Shown here: piece after piece, positions 38,840-46,667 of the stretch
Numbering within the stretch: position 1 is the first letter of the stretch
How the letters are laid out: every line of letters starts with the position of its first letter
Assembly: GCF_000426505.1 (NCBI RefSeq)
Contig: NZ_AUFM01000011.1
Location: forward strand, 1,302,001 to 1,366,000
Source: Nisaea denitrificans DSM 18348
GTDB lineage: Bacteria; Pseudomonadota; Alphaproteobacteria; Thalassobaculales; Thalassobaculaceae
DNA length: 64,000 nt
Reading direction: 5' to 3'
Notes under the pieces: model-generated
Database searches by the model: none
What the model was told of the DNA's origin: nothing
The model's input: only the letters and a program-made list of their open reading frames with translations
Program-made: the position numbers and the translations under genes

Positions 38840-39226
38840 TCTTTTTCCCCGCAATATCAATAACTTACACACTACATGGAAAAAGATAGCGACTGACATA
38901 ATGACATAATTTTATGTCAGATGGCTAAACCTATGGCCCCTAGAGTCCAGCCAAAACGAACCATAATGCATTGATTATAAGTGATTTTTTCTAATTCGAA
39001 CCATCATACGCCCACTCCCAAAAAATCAACCTATCGGCGGATTCAGCCCCTGCCTCTTTTATGCAAGACCACACTCGAAACCTGCAATGACAACACTCAT
39101 AATCTCTTTTTTCGTGTTTTTTTTGGATAGAAAGATCACAACTAGAGGGAGCGAAACAGTGACCATACGCCTGCTATTCAGCATAATAGATTTGATCAAA
39201 GATCCGATTACAAGGAATCGCACATC
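38840..39226. other. Non-coding left part of the mini-island
   Basis: No gene is supported in these 387 bases, which are AT-rich with many short stop-interrupted frames. The recognisable structure is the TGACATAA cluster at 38893-38920. A T-run (GTGTTTTTTTTGG near 39115) and the sequence just before 39227 probably contain the promoter of the cargo gene. Confidence 0.6.
38893..38920. repeat. TGACATAA half-site cluster
   Basis: TGACATAA occurs at 38894-38901 and again directly at 38902-38909, and its complement TTATGTCA at 38912-38919. CTGACATAA and TTATGTCAG form a perfect 9-bp inverted repeat. It lies about 55 bases inside the left end, where integrase arm-type sites or a repressor operator would be expected. 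Confidence 0.7.
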
Positions 39227-39904
39227 ATGGGTTCACTGCTAATCGATTGCCCCCACTGTGGCGCATCGAACTCCACGTTTAAGTTTGAGGATCCAGCCCG
39301 CCACATCAGGAAGTCAATGGATGGCAAGTCCAACTCGGCAGAACTGATCGCTCACTGTAGCCACTGCCACCGAGGAGTGATGTTCCACCTGAAGCACAAT
39401 GGCAATGGGCCATTCGCTCAGCCAAAGGATTTAGCTGGAGACATCCTACCTAATCATTGGTCTGTCTTAAAACAATTCCCTGAAAGCCCTAGCACAGAAG
39501 CGCCGCCCCACACTCCCGACAAGGTTGCAAGCGCCTTGAGCGATGCACTTCGAAGCCGAGTAGCAAGAATCTGGCAAGGTGCAGGCATGCTTGCGAGAAA
39601 AGCTATCGAAATGGCCCTAGCAGAAAAGAAGGGGCTCAATGAAATCCCGAACCTGAAGAAAGCCATTCAGGAATTGCGGAAATCTGGCGAAGTACCGGCT
39701 TACGTTGCCGATTGGGGAGAGCATGTAACGGCATTAGGCAATGACGCCGCCCATCGTCCAGAATTCAATGAAAAAGAAGCGAAAGAAGCAATCGAGTTCG
39801 CAGAGGAACTTATCAAGTCACTGTTCACACGCCCTCAACAAATTGCGCTCGTCCGAAAACAGTATGAGGAGAAGAGTAGTGAGGAGACTGGGCCATCGAA
39901 CTAA
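39227..39904 (+). CDS. Zinc-ribbon and DUF4145-like domain protein (island cargo)
   Basis: A 225-aa soluble protein. The N-terminal part has two Cys pairs, CPHC near residues 7-10 and CSHC near 44-47, forming a likely zinc ribbon. The middle is a proline-rich linker (about 80-100). The C-terminal part (about 105-215) matches the DUF4145 pattern, with AGMLARKAIEMAL near 124-136 and TALGNDAAHR near 174-183. DUF4145 domains occur fused to restriction and other phage-defence proteins, but their activity is not established. Codon use is less GC-biased than the surrounding genes, as expected for acquired DNA. It is the only gene between the two attachment repeats, so it is the likely payload. Confidence 0.75.
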   Translation: MGSLLIDCPHCGASNSTFKFEDPARHIRKSMDGKSNSAELIAHCSHCHRGVMFHLKHNGNGPFAQPKDLAGDILPNHWSVLKQFPESPSTEAPPHTPDKVASALSDALRSRVARIWQGAGMLARKAIEMALAEKKGLNEIPNLKKAIQELRKSGEVPAYVADWGEHVTALGNDAAHRPEFNEKEAKEAIEFAEELIKSLFTRPQQIALVRKQYEEKSSEETGPSN

Positions 39905-40086
39905 CCAATTGCTCCTCGTCATATGAGCAGGTGCTACCCCAAGCATATTGACAGGAGATCCCCTCAATTCACTGAATTTTCAGAGAAATCTGCTTCCCTT
40001 CAGATGTAAAAAGAGAGCACTTCTCCTGCCTTAAGCTAACCTATTGAATATCTTAAGATATCTACTTTGGGTATTGGATAGCTGAT
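39905..40086. other. Non-coding right part of the mini-island
   Basis: No coding sequence is seen. ATATCTTAAGATAT at 40048-40061 is a perfect 14-bp palindrome, about 25 bases inside the right attachment repeat, in an AT-rich context. It could be a recombinase site or a hairpin. Confidence 0.5.
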
Positions 40087-40131
40087 TTCACACGGCAGGG
40101 GTCACAGGTTCAATCCCTGTCGCGCCCACCA
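40087..40131 (+). repeat. Right attachment repeat (orphan tRNA-Val 3' half)
   Basis: This copy lacks the acceptor 5' arm, the D-arm and the 5' half of the anticodon stem, so it is not a functional tRNA. Its T-stem reads ACAGG/CCTGT, whereas the complete gene has GCTGG/CCAGC. Both stems pair perfectly, so this half came from a different functional tRNA-Val. It probably represents the original host 3' end displaced by integration. Confidence 0.8.
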
Positions 40132-40201
40132 TTCTCAAAGTCCGGATTATCGTCCCGCGCCCTAGCGTTATCGCTTCGGCAATCCCTCAGCAGGTCCCCA
40201 C

Positions 40202-40978
40202 TCAGCTGTAGTCCAGCCGCTCACTGTGGCGAATGAACGGGCTGTGAGACGGTGCGGAGGCTTTGATCCGTCCATCCTCGCCCCAATCCGACATGGTGTT
40301 GAACGGCATTTCCGCTTCGTTCTCGATGTTTTGCAGGCGCCTTACATAATCGTCCTGCGCCTTTTGCAGCCGCTCTTCGTGATCCTCTGGCCGCGCATTG
40401 AAAGCCCCCGACGTCACGCCATAGGTCACCTGCGGCTCAAGCGCGGAAAAGCCGACATAGGTGAGCGAGAAATTGATCGGCCAGAGCTGCAGGCTGATCT
40501 CACCGCACCGGCCATCGAAGGCATAGGCGTCCCGGCTTGGAGCCACGGTCAAGGAAAGCATCGCCTTTTTCCCGAAGAACCGTCCGTTTTCTATCTTTCG
40601 CTGACTGGAATAGACGTCGCCGTACACAAACACACGGTCGAACCATCCCTTCAGGATGGCCGGCGGCATGTGCCACCACATCGGATATTGCAGGATCACC
40701 AGATCCGACTGATCCAGCAGATCGAGTTCATGACGCACTTCCGGCGGCAGCGTTTTGTTGTCAGATGCATAGCGCTGTTCGGCCTGGGCATCGAAACGCC
40801 CGGCATCGGAAACATCCTGATAATGCGCCGCTCGCTCGCACGGATCGAACCCCATCGCATAGAGATCGGTCGTGGTGACCTGCCACCCTCTGTCCTGCAG
40901 AGTGTCCCGGGCCAGTGCCGCCATATGCGCGTTGAAGGATTTCGGCTCCGGATGCGCGAGTACGATATGTGCTTTCAT
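40202..40978 (-). CDS. Flavodoxin-fold NAD(P)H oxidoreductase (MdaB/KefF-like)
   Basis: A 258-aa FMN- or FAD-dependent quinone reductase-like protein (Flavodoxin_2 family). The N-terminal strand IVLAHPEPKSFNAHMAALAR (landmark HPEPKSFNAH near 9-18) binds the flavin phosphate. The FPMWW-equivalent QYPMWWHMPPAILKGWFDRVF (landmark YPMWWHMP near 98-105) is the conserved core. The C-terminal tail is longer than usual. Such enzymes reduce quinones by two electrons or activate Kef channels. It is the first gene right of the tRNA-Val mini-island. Confidence 0.88.
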   Translation of the reverse strand: MKAHIVLAHPEPKSFNAHMAALARDTLQDRGWQVTTTDLYAMGFDPCERAAHYQDVSDAGRFDAQAEQRYASDNKTLPPEVRHELDLLDQSDLVILQYPMWWHMPPAILKGWFDRVFVYGDVYSSQRKIENGRFFGKKAMLSLTVAPSRDAYAFDGRCGEISLQLWPINFSLTYVGFSALEPQVTYGVTSGAFNARPEDHEERLQKAQDDYVRRLQNIENEAEMPFNTMSDWGEDGRIKASAPSHSPFIRHSERLDYS

Positions 40979-41317
40979 TTTCAGACCCTTACTTCAATTG
41001 ATCCCGACGAACGGGGAGCATCGTTCACAATCGTCCAAGACCGAAATCCCGTCATTGATCGGGGCGGCAGAGTCGCCCGGGGGTGATACTGGTCCGGATA
41101 CCGGCCCGGAGCCGAGGCCGTTTTCATAGAGCGGCAACCGGGGACCGACATCGGAGGCAGGCATCCGTTCCAATGCAGCGCATTACTGACCGATCGCAAG
41201 CGCAGTCCGGCCAAAATCGCGATTCCCGCGCGGATTTTCCGGTTCATACTTCCCTTCAAACAAGAAACGCGTGCCGGTCGGCTCAAGTCTTCCGGCGAAA
41301 TTGTGGGAGGACTACCG
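40979..41317. other. Intergenic region, divergent promoters
   Basis: These 339 bases lie between the divergent quinone reductase gene and the first PhyH gene. The open frames crossing it show no family features. Only partial palindromes such as TCCGGATACCGG near 41093-41104 stand out. It probably contains the two promoters. Confidence 0.5.
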
Positions 41318-42241
41318 ATGCTGAATGCGGAGGATATCGCGTTCTATCGCGAGAACGGCTACCTGATGGTCGAGAATGCGGTGAGTCCCGAACAGCTCGC
41401 CAGGCTGCGGGAAATCACCTACGGGCTGATCGAGAAATCCCGCGCCGTGACCGAAAGTGACGATGTCTTCGACCTCGACGAGGGGCACACGGCGGCACAG
41501 CCACGCCTCACCCGTATCAAACTGCCGCACAAGCAGGATCCCTACTATTGGGACGTGCTGAAAAACTCCCGCATGACGGAGGTGCTGGCTGCCCTGCTCG
41601 GCCCCGACACCATGATCCAGACCAGCAAACTCAACACCAAGGCGCCGGGCGGCGGCGCGGCTGTCGAATGGCATCAGGACTGGGCCTTCTACCCGCATTC
41701 GAACGACGACATGCTGGCCTTCGGGCTGATGCTGGAAGATGTCGACGAGGCGAACGGGCCGCTGCAGGTGATCCCGGGCACGCATAAAGGCCCGGTGCTC
41801 TCCCACCATTCCGCCGACAGCGGGGTGTTCTGCGGAGCGGTCGATCCGGAGGACCCGCTGTTCGACCACGAGAAGGCCGTGACGCTCACCGGCAAGGCGG
41901 GATCGATGACCGTGCATCATGTCCGCACGTTGCACGGCTCGGCGCCGAACCTTTCCGATCGCAACCGGCTGATCCTGTTCTACGAATGCCGAGCCGCCGA
42001 TGCCTGGCCGCTGGTCGGCTCGGCCAGCTACGGGAAGCTTGCATCCGGCGGCGGGCAGGCGCTCTGGGACCATTTCGCGGACAGCGTGATCACCGGCAAC
42101 ATGACCACAGAGCCGCGCGCGGAGGCGGTGCCAATGCGCCTGCCGCTGCCGCCTGCCCCGGACGCAGGATCGATCTTCAAGACACAGAAATCCGGTGGCG
42201 CCCGCAGCGCCTTTACCGCCCGCGAAAAAGTTGGAGCGTGA
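41318..42241 (+). CDS. Phytanoyl-CoA dioxygenase (PhyH) family protein 1
   Basis: A 307-aa Fe(II)/2-oxoglutarate-dependent dioxygenase. The HxD half of the facial triad is EWHQDWAFYPHS (near 111-122), the distal His is in VHHVRTLHGSAPN (near 198-210), and RNRLILFYECR supplies the 2-oxoglutarate arginine. PhyH proteins hydroxylate unactivated carbons in lipids, amino acids, ectoine and natural products; the substrate here is unknown. GGGAGGA seven bases upstream of the ATG supports the start. The second PhyH gene begins eight bases downstream, so the two are coexpressed. Confidence 0.87.
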   Translation: MLNAEDIAFYRENGYLMVENAVSPEQLARLREITYGLIEKSRAVTESDDVFDLDEGHTAAQPRLTRIKLPHKQDPYYWDVLKNSRMTEVLAALLGPDTMIQTSKLNTKAPGGGAAVEWHQDWAFYPHSNDDMLAFGLMLEDVDEANGPLQVIPGTHKGPVLSHHSADSGVFCGAVDPEDPLFDHEKAVTLTGKAGSMTVHHVRTLHGSAPNLSDRNRLILFYECRAADAWPLVGSASYGKLASGGGQALWDHFADSVITGNMTTEPRAEAVPMRLPLPPAPDAGSIFKTQKSGGARSAFTAREKVGA

Positions 42242-42248
42242 GAGCAGA

Positions 42249-43049
42249 ATGAAAGAAGCATTCGAACGCGACGGTTTCGTCTGCCCGATCAATGTGATGT
42301 CGGCGGAGGACGCGGCGGGCTATCGCAGGCAACTGGAAGAGGCCGAGGCCCGGCACGGCGCCGACAAGAGTTTCCGCAAGATCCTCAGGCGCTATCCGAA
42401 CCTCGCCCTGCCTTTTGTCGACGAGATCACCCGGCGCCCTGAAATCACCGACGTCATCGCGGAGATCCTGGGGCCGGACCTGCTGGTGCTCGACGCGCCG
42501 TTCTTCATCAAGGACGCGAACACCAAGAGCTTTGTCTCCTGGCATCAGGACCTGCACTACTGGGGCCTGGAGACCGAGGAAGAGGTCACCGCCTGGGTTG
42601 CCCTGTCGCCGGCGACGAAGGAAAGCGGCTGCATGCGGTTCGTGGCCGGCTCGCAGGACCGGCAGGTCGATCACAGCGACACGTTCGCCGAGGACAATCT
42701 GCTGACACGCGGTCAGGAAGTCGCGGTGAAGGTGGACGAACGGGACGCGACCGAGGCGGAGCTGATGCCCGGCCAGATGTCGATCCATCACGGCCGTGTC
42801 TTCCACGCCTCCCATCCGAACCGGACAGACGACCGCCGCATCGGCCTCGCCATCCGCTACATCCCGGCCCATGCCCGGCAGACCGACGGCGGCAACATGG
42901 CCGCGATGCTGGTGCGCGGCGAGGACCGGTACGGAAACTTCCGGCCCTGCCGCCCGCCGGCGGGCCTGATGACCAAACAGGATCTGGCGCACTGGTCCGA
43001 AATCGCGGGCGCCCGGAACGCGGTGATGCTGGACGGCAAGCAGGGCTGA
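42249..43049 (+). CDS. Phytanoyl-CoA dioxygenase (PhyH) family protein 2
   Basis: A 266-aa Fe(II)/2-oxoglutarate dioxygenase that is only distantly similar to its neighbour. The iron motif is SFVSWHQDLHYWG (near 95-107), with the distal His in SIHHGRVFHASHPNRT (near 178-193) and the 2-oxoglutarate Arg in RRIGLAIRYIP. The DLHYWGLETEEEVTAWVAL stretch is typical of PhyH-like enzymes in small-molecule hydroxylation. The ATG at 42249 is used because GAGAG precedes it and the homologous region begins with a short FERDGFVCP strand. The pair of different PhyH enzymes suggests sequential or partner oxidations of one compound. Confidence 0.85.
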   Translation: MKEAFERDGFVCPINVMSAEDAAGYRRQLEEAEARHGADKSFRKILRRYPNLALPFVDEITRRPEITDVIAEILGPDLLVLDAPFFIKDANTKSFVSWHQDLHYWGLETEEEVTAWVALSPATKESGCMRFVAGSQDRQVDHSDTFAEDNLLTRGQEVAVKVDERDATEAELMPGQMSIHHGRVFHASHPNRTDDRRIGLAIRYIPAHARQTDGGNMAAMLVRGEDRYGNFRPCRPPAGLMTKQDLAHWSEIAGARNAVMLDGKQG

Positions 43050-43097
43050 GCCACAAAACCGGTGGCTTAACGCCTTCCGTTATCGACGCGGCGCCTG

Positions 43098-43418
43098 TCA
43101 GTTTTCCTCAAGATGCGCCGAGATCCGCGCCTGCACGTCCTGCGGCTGGGCATTGACCGCGTCGGCAAGCCGGTGCAGCTCGCGGCGCAGGCCGTGCACC
43201 TGGTCGAGCAGCGGCAGAACGACATCAAGGGCTTCATCGTCCAGTGCCAGATCGGTACGGAATTCGACAATCAGACGCAGCCGGGCCACGTCGATTTCCT
43301 GGAACACATATCCGTCGCTGCCGCGCACCGGCGCAAGCCAGCCGCGCTCGATCCAGACATGCAGCGTCTCGCGCCGAAGCTCGGAAAACAGGCCGAGGAT
43401 TTCTGCTTCTTCCCGCAT
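43098..43418 (-). CDS. cbpM: Chaperone modulator CbpM
   Basis: A 106-aa MerR-like winged-helix protein that binds the J-domain of CbpA and inhibits its co-chaperone activity. It begins MREEAEILGLFSELRRETLHVWIERGWL (landmark LHVWIERGWLAP near 18-29), followed by the GYVFQEIDVARLRLI helix-turn (near 36-50) and the LDDEALDVVLPLLDQVHGLRREL segment. It starts three bases after the cbpA stop, as in other cbpAM operons. Confidence 0.9.
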   Translation of the reverse strand: MREEAEILGLFSELRRETLHVWIERGWLAPVRGSDGYVFQEIDVARLRLIVEFRTDLALDDEALDVVLPLLDQVHGLRRELHRLADAVNAQPQDVQARISAHLEEN

Positions 43419-43421
43419 GAC

Positions 43422-44348
43422 TCAGCCCTCCTTTTCCGTGCGCGGATCGTAGGAATGGGTCTTCGCCCACTCCTCAAGGAAAGTCTTCAGCTCATCGTCC
43501 GGCTCTTTCGGCAATTGCACCCGCAGCGTCACCACCTGATCGCCCGCAGAACGACCGCCCGAGGCAGGCACGCCCTTGCCGCGCAGCCGCAGGGTATCCC
43601 CGCTGTTGGAGCCTGCCGGAACACTCATGGTCACGGCGCCCGTCACGGTCGGCACCCGGACCTTGGCGCCGAGAACCGCTTCATGCAGGCCGATGGGAAG
43701 GTCGGTATGGATATTGTTGCCGTGGCGGCGAAACCCGGGATGCGCCGCGACGTGGACCTCGACATAGGCATCACCGGCCGGACCGCCTCCATGTCCCGGC
43801 ATGCCCTGACCGCGCACCCTGAGAATCTGGCCCTCGTGCAATCCGGCCGGAATAGAAAGATCCAGCACCTTGCCGTTCGGCATGGTGACACGCTTTTTCG
43901 CGCCGTTGATCGCTTCGAGAAAAGGGACTTCTATCGAATAGCGGACATCGCCGCCGCGCATCCGGAACTCGGCGCCATCTGCACCCCGTGCGCCCCCACC
44001 CCGTGCATGGGCGCGGAACAAATCCGAGAAGACGTCGCTGATATCCTCATACCCTGCGCTCGACTGGTAGGGATGCTCCCCGCCTGCCCCCGCATAGTCG
44101 CGGTAATAATGCTGCCGGGTCTCGTTCCCTTCGGCATCGATGGCGCCGGCATCGTACTGCTTCCGCTTTTCCGGATCGGACAGCAGGTTGTTGGCAGCCT
44201 GAAGCTTTTTGAACGTCTCCTCCGCGGCCTTGTCGCCGGGGTTGAGGTCCGGATGGTACTTCTTCGCCAGCTTCCGGTAGGCCTTCTTGATGTCATCGCT
44301 GGACGCATCCTTGGAGACGCCCAGCACCTCGTATAGTTCGTCCGCCAC
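43422..44348 (-). CDS. cbpA: Curved-DNA-binding J-domain co-chaperone CbpA
   Basis: This 308-aa DnaJ-type protein has an N-terminal J-domain (about 4-70) with the HPD motif in [10 protein letters not shown], a glycine-rich stretch (about 85-130) and the two C-terminal substrate-binding barrels (about 135-295). There is no zinc-finger region, which separates it from DnaJ itself. CbpA assists DnaK and binds curved DNA under stress. It heads the cbpA-cbpM pair and diverges from the LysR gene. Confidence 0.92.
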   Translation of the reverse strand: MADELYEVLGVSKDASSDDIKKAYRKLAKKYHPDLNPGDKAAEETFKKLQAANNLLSDPEKRKQYDAGAIDAEGNETRQHYYRDYAGAGGEHPYQSSAGYEDISDVFSDLFRAHARGGGARGADGAEFRMRGGDVRYSIEVPFLEAINGAKKRVTMPNGKVLDLSIPAGLHEGQILRVRGQGMPGHGGGPAGDAYVEVHVAAHPGFRRHGNNIHTDLPIGLHEAVLGAKVRVPTVTGAVTMSVPAGSNSGDTLRLRGKGVPASGGRSAGDQVVTLRVQLPKEPDDELKTFLEEWAKTHSYDPRTEKEG

Positions 44349-44503
44349 GGTGGCACTCTTCCTCTGCGGTTACGCAACTGGAGTTAGAAAGACACGATAC
44401 TTCATTCGGGAAGGTCCGCAATGGATGGGTGGCCTCCGTGATTTTTAGCCGCAGTAATGCAGTATCGTGACGCTTTTAGCCCCAGTGCTTAAGCGCTATT
44501 ATC

Positions 44504-44513
44504 GCGATCTAAT
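44504..44513 (+). promoter_or_regulatory. Shared 10-bp motif before the LysR gene
   Basis: GCGATCTAAT ends 18 bases before the LysR start. The identical 10-mer occurs on the minus strand at 47822-47813, upstream of the alpha/beta hydrolase, and both copies sit in AT-rich TAAT/ATTA context. This is the arrangement expected of a LysR-type regulator acting on its own gene and on a target, but no binding is shown. Confidence 0.45.
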
Positions 44514-44531
44514 TATTAGTCGAGCTAATTA

Positions 44532-45428
44532 ATGGCGAACGAGAACTTCAATGATTTGGCTGCATTTGCCGCCGTCGCTAAGGAACGGAGTTTCACGCGT
44601 GCTGCGGCGAAGCTCGGAGTGTCTCAGTCCGCCCTGAGCCAGACGATCCGGGCGCTGGAGGAGCGGATCGGCCTGCGCCTATTGACCCGGACGACGCGAA
44701 GTGTGGCCTCTACGGAAGCTGGCGAACGCCTTTTACGTACTGTCGCGCCAAGGTTCGAGGATATCGAAGCGGAACTCGCTGCATTGAGCGAATTGCGCGA
44801 CAAACCGGCCGGAACCGTCCGCATCACCGCCGGGGAACATCCCGCAATCTCGGTCCTGCAACCCGCTCTGAAAAGGTTCCTGCCGGACCATCCCGATATC
44901 AATGTCGAAATCATCGTCGATTACGGCCTCACCGACATCGTCGCCGAGGGATACGACGCCGGGGTCCGGCTGGGTGAGCAGTTGGCCAAGGATATGATCG
45001 CCGTGCGCATCGGCCCGCAGATGCGGATGGCGGTCGTCGGGTCGCCCAATTATTTCGAGCGGCATCCACCGCCGCAGGCACCGCAGGATCTGACCGCCCA
45101 CAAATGCATCAACATGCGGCTTCCGACCTATGGCGGGCTGTTTCCCTGGGGCCTTGAGAATGGTGGCCGCGAGGTGAAGGTACGCGGCGAAGGTCAGCTT
45201 GTATTCAACAATCTCGCCATGCGGCTACACTCGGCTCTGGACGGGCTCGGGCTCGCCTACATGCCGGAAGACCAGGTTCTCCCCCATATTTTGACCGGGC
45301 GGCTGATCCGGGTTCTGGAGGATTGGTGCCCCTGTTTTCCCGGATACCATCTCTACTATCCAAGCCGCCGGCATTCATCGCCGGCTCTAAGCATGCTGGT
45401 AGACGCGCTACGCTACCGCGGAAGCTGA
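44532..45428 (+). CDS. LysR family transcriptional regulator
   Basis: A 298-aa LysR-type regulator with an N-terminal winged helix (about 5-65: FTRAAAKLGVSQSALSQTIRALEERIGLRLLTRTTRSV, landmark AAKLGVSQSALSQ near 24-36) and a C-terminal periplasmic-binding-type effector domain (about 90-295). It belongs to the branch with the short VRITAGEHPA hinge. It converges on the DUF4405 gene with a 21-base overlap. The shared promoter motif suggests that it controls the minus-strand hydrolase, P460 and DUF4405 set. The ribosome site is weak (GAGCT). Confidence 0.88.
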   Translation: MANENFNDLAAFAAVAKERSFTRAAAKLGVSQSALSQTIRALEERIGLRLLTRTTRSVASTEAGERLLRTVAPRFEDIEAELAALSELRDKPAGTVRITAGEHPAISVLQPALKRFLPDHPDINVEIIVDYGLTDIVAEGYDAGVRLGEQLAKDMIAVRIGPQMRMAVVGSPNYFERHPPPQAPQDLTAHKCINMRLPTYGGLFPWGLENGGREVKVRGEGQLVFNNLAMRLHSALDGLGLAYMPEDQVLPHILTGRLIRVLEDWCPCFPGYHLYYPSRRHSSPALSMLVDALRYRGS

Positions 45429-46106
45429 CCTCGCCCGGCGAATGCGACGCTGGATCCACCCCATAATATAGTAAGTCAGCACGGCATAGAGCCCGGCGGC
45501 CGCGATACAGTGGACGAAAAATCCAGCGACCGAGGCCTCGAAATTCCACCAGTCGAGTGTCATCCGCATCATAAGCTTGGTGCCGAGGCCAAGCTCGAAC
45601 GAACTCCATACGCCATGGATCGCGATCGCAGCGGCGACGGTCCGGAGCACGGCGGTACGGGCGGCGTATGGGCGCGAGATCCCGAACAGAGTACCGGCCA
45701 CCCCCATAAGCAGGGGCCATCGCAGCCCCAGATGGACCGCTACCAGCACCAGCCCCCAATAGGCAGCGAGTGTATGGATTTGCCTCACGGTGAAGCCGCC
45801 AAAAGGCGACATGAACCCGGACAAGGCGTCGGAGATCAGCACGCTGCTACCGAGCAGCACGAGCATCGTCGCAAGCAGTGCCGCGGTAGCCAGAATGTTG
45901 ACCAGACCGCGCGGCTGGCGACGCGCCCTCGATATCGTGCCGTACCAGCGTCGATTTAAGACGTTATGCGTAATGACAAGCAGGAACATCGCTGTTCCCG
46001 CCAGTTCATGCGCGGCGTTACCGAGCCACCAATAGGAGAAGCAGAACAGCAGGAGGGCCGCCGTAACGAGATCGAACAGCAGACGCGTGTGAAAAAAGGA
46101 GATCAT
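45408..46106 (-). CDS. DUF4405 / cytochrome b561-like membrane protein
   Basis: A 232-aa membrane protein with about six hydrophobic helices. It resembles the DUF4405 group: pairs of histidines able to ligate haem are seen in the AAHELAGTAMFLLVITHNVLNRRWY region (His near 33 and 46) and in RQIHTLAAYWGLVLVAVHLGLRW (His near 110 and 121). It likely acts as a quinol-linked electron carrier in the membrane. It follows the P460-like haem protein on the same strand (15-base gap) and may donate to or accept from it. The tail is arginine-rich. Confidence 0.75.
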   Translation of the reverse strand: MISFFHTRLLFDLVTAALLLFCFSYWWLGNAAHELAGTAMFLLVITHNVLNRRWYGTISRARRQPRGLVNILATAALLATMLVLLGSSVLISDALSGFMSPFGGFTVRQIHTLAAYWGLVLVAVHLGLRWPLLMGVAGTLFGISRPYAARTAVLRTVAAAIAIHGVWSSFELGLGTKLMMRMTLDWWNFEASVAGFFVHCIAAAGLYAVLTYYIMGWIQRRIRRARSASAVA

Positions 46107-46121
46107 CAGCAGCCCTATCGC

Positions 46122-46607
46122 TTACTCGACGGGCGAGCCGTCGAACCGGGGAATGCGGTAGCCGGTGAAGAGGTACTCGCTGTCTTCCTGGCTGCTGTGG
46201 CAGGATTGGCAGCGGGCGGTGTTCTCGTCCATGTTGATTGACCTGTCCGGCCAGAACCACTGGAACTGCCAGTCACCGGTGCGGCGGCGTTCCTCATACT
46301 CGGCCCCGTACCCTTTGCCCTTTTCCATGACAAAGTACCGGTAGACCTCCTCATCCCGGTAATCGACCAGGACGAAATGCGTGCCGGAAGGGATAGGCTG
46401 GCCGTTCCGGACCGCGTCTATCGCCTCGCGCGTGGTCATGATGTGTTCCGTCACTTCACCGCGTCTGACGGTGGTGTAGTGCACCAGTTCATCAAGATTC
46501 TCAGGGAACATGACGCGGTTCGGCTCCGCCCGGACTGGCGTTCCGGCAAACAGGGCGCCAGCGGCGAACAGGGACGCAAGAGAAAGCCGGACAACAAGCT
46601 TCATCAT
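46122..46607 (-). CDS. P460-like periplasmic haem protein
   Basis: A 161-aa secreted protein with a signal peptide (about 1-27, cleaved near PVRA-EP), a P460-type domain with HFVLVDYRDEEVYRYFVMEKGKG (landmark YRYFVMEKGKGYG), a RTGDWQFQWFWPD segment and a C-terminal haem motif CQSCH (near 133-137). P460 cytochromes oxidise hydroxylamine or NO in ammonia oxidisers and methanotrophs. The crosslinking lysine cannot be assigned by eye. GAGG six bases upstream supports the ATG at 46607. It lies between the alpha/beta hydrolase and the DUF4405 gene, with short gaps. Confidence 0.75.
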   Translation of the reverse strand: MMKLVVRLSLASLFAAGALFAGTPVRAEPNRVMFPENLDELVHYTTVRRGEVTEHIMTTREAIDAVRNGQPIPSGTHFVLVDYRDEEVYRYFVMEKGKGYGAEYEERRRTGDWQFQWFWPDRSINMDENTARCQSCHSSQEDSEYLFTGYRIPRFDGSPVE

Positions 46608-46667
46608 TGATGACCTCGTTTGGTTAGGTGGATCGAAACGGACTTTCGGAGCCGCCAATTTGGCGGA

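Larger units (their letters stand above)
38795..40131. mobile_element. tRNA-Val-integrated mini-island with a single cargo gene
   Basis: The segment runs from the 3' half of tRNA-Val(CAC) to a second copy of that half, with a repeat-to-repeat distance of 1292 bp. The interior is visibly AT-richer than the flanking genes and holds one intact gene (zinc ribbon plus DUF4145-like) and no integrase. Near the left end is a cluster of three TGACATAA half-sites, and near the right end a 14-bp palindrome. It is either a deletion remnant of a larger island or a non-autonomous element mobilised by an integrase encoded elsewhere. Confidence 0.75.

Noticed and set aside
40087-40131. Second tRNA-Val gene
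   Set aside because: Only the 3' half is present. There is no acceptor 5' arm, D-arm or 5' anticodon stem, so it cannot fold as a tRNA.
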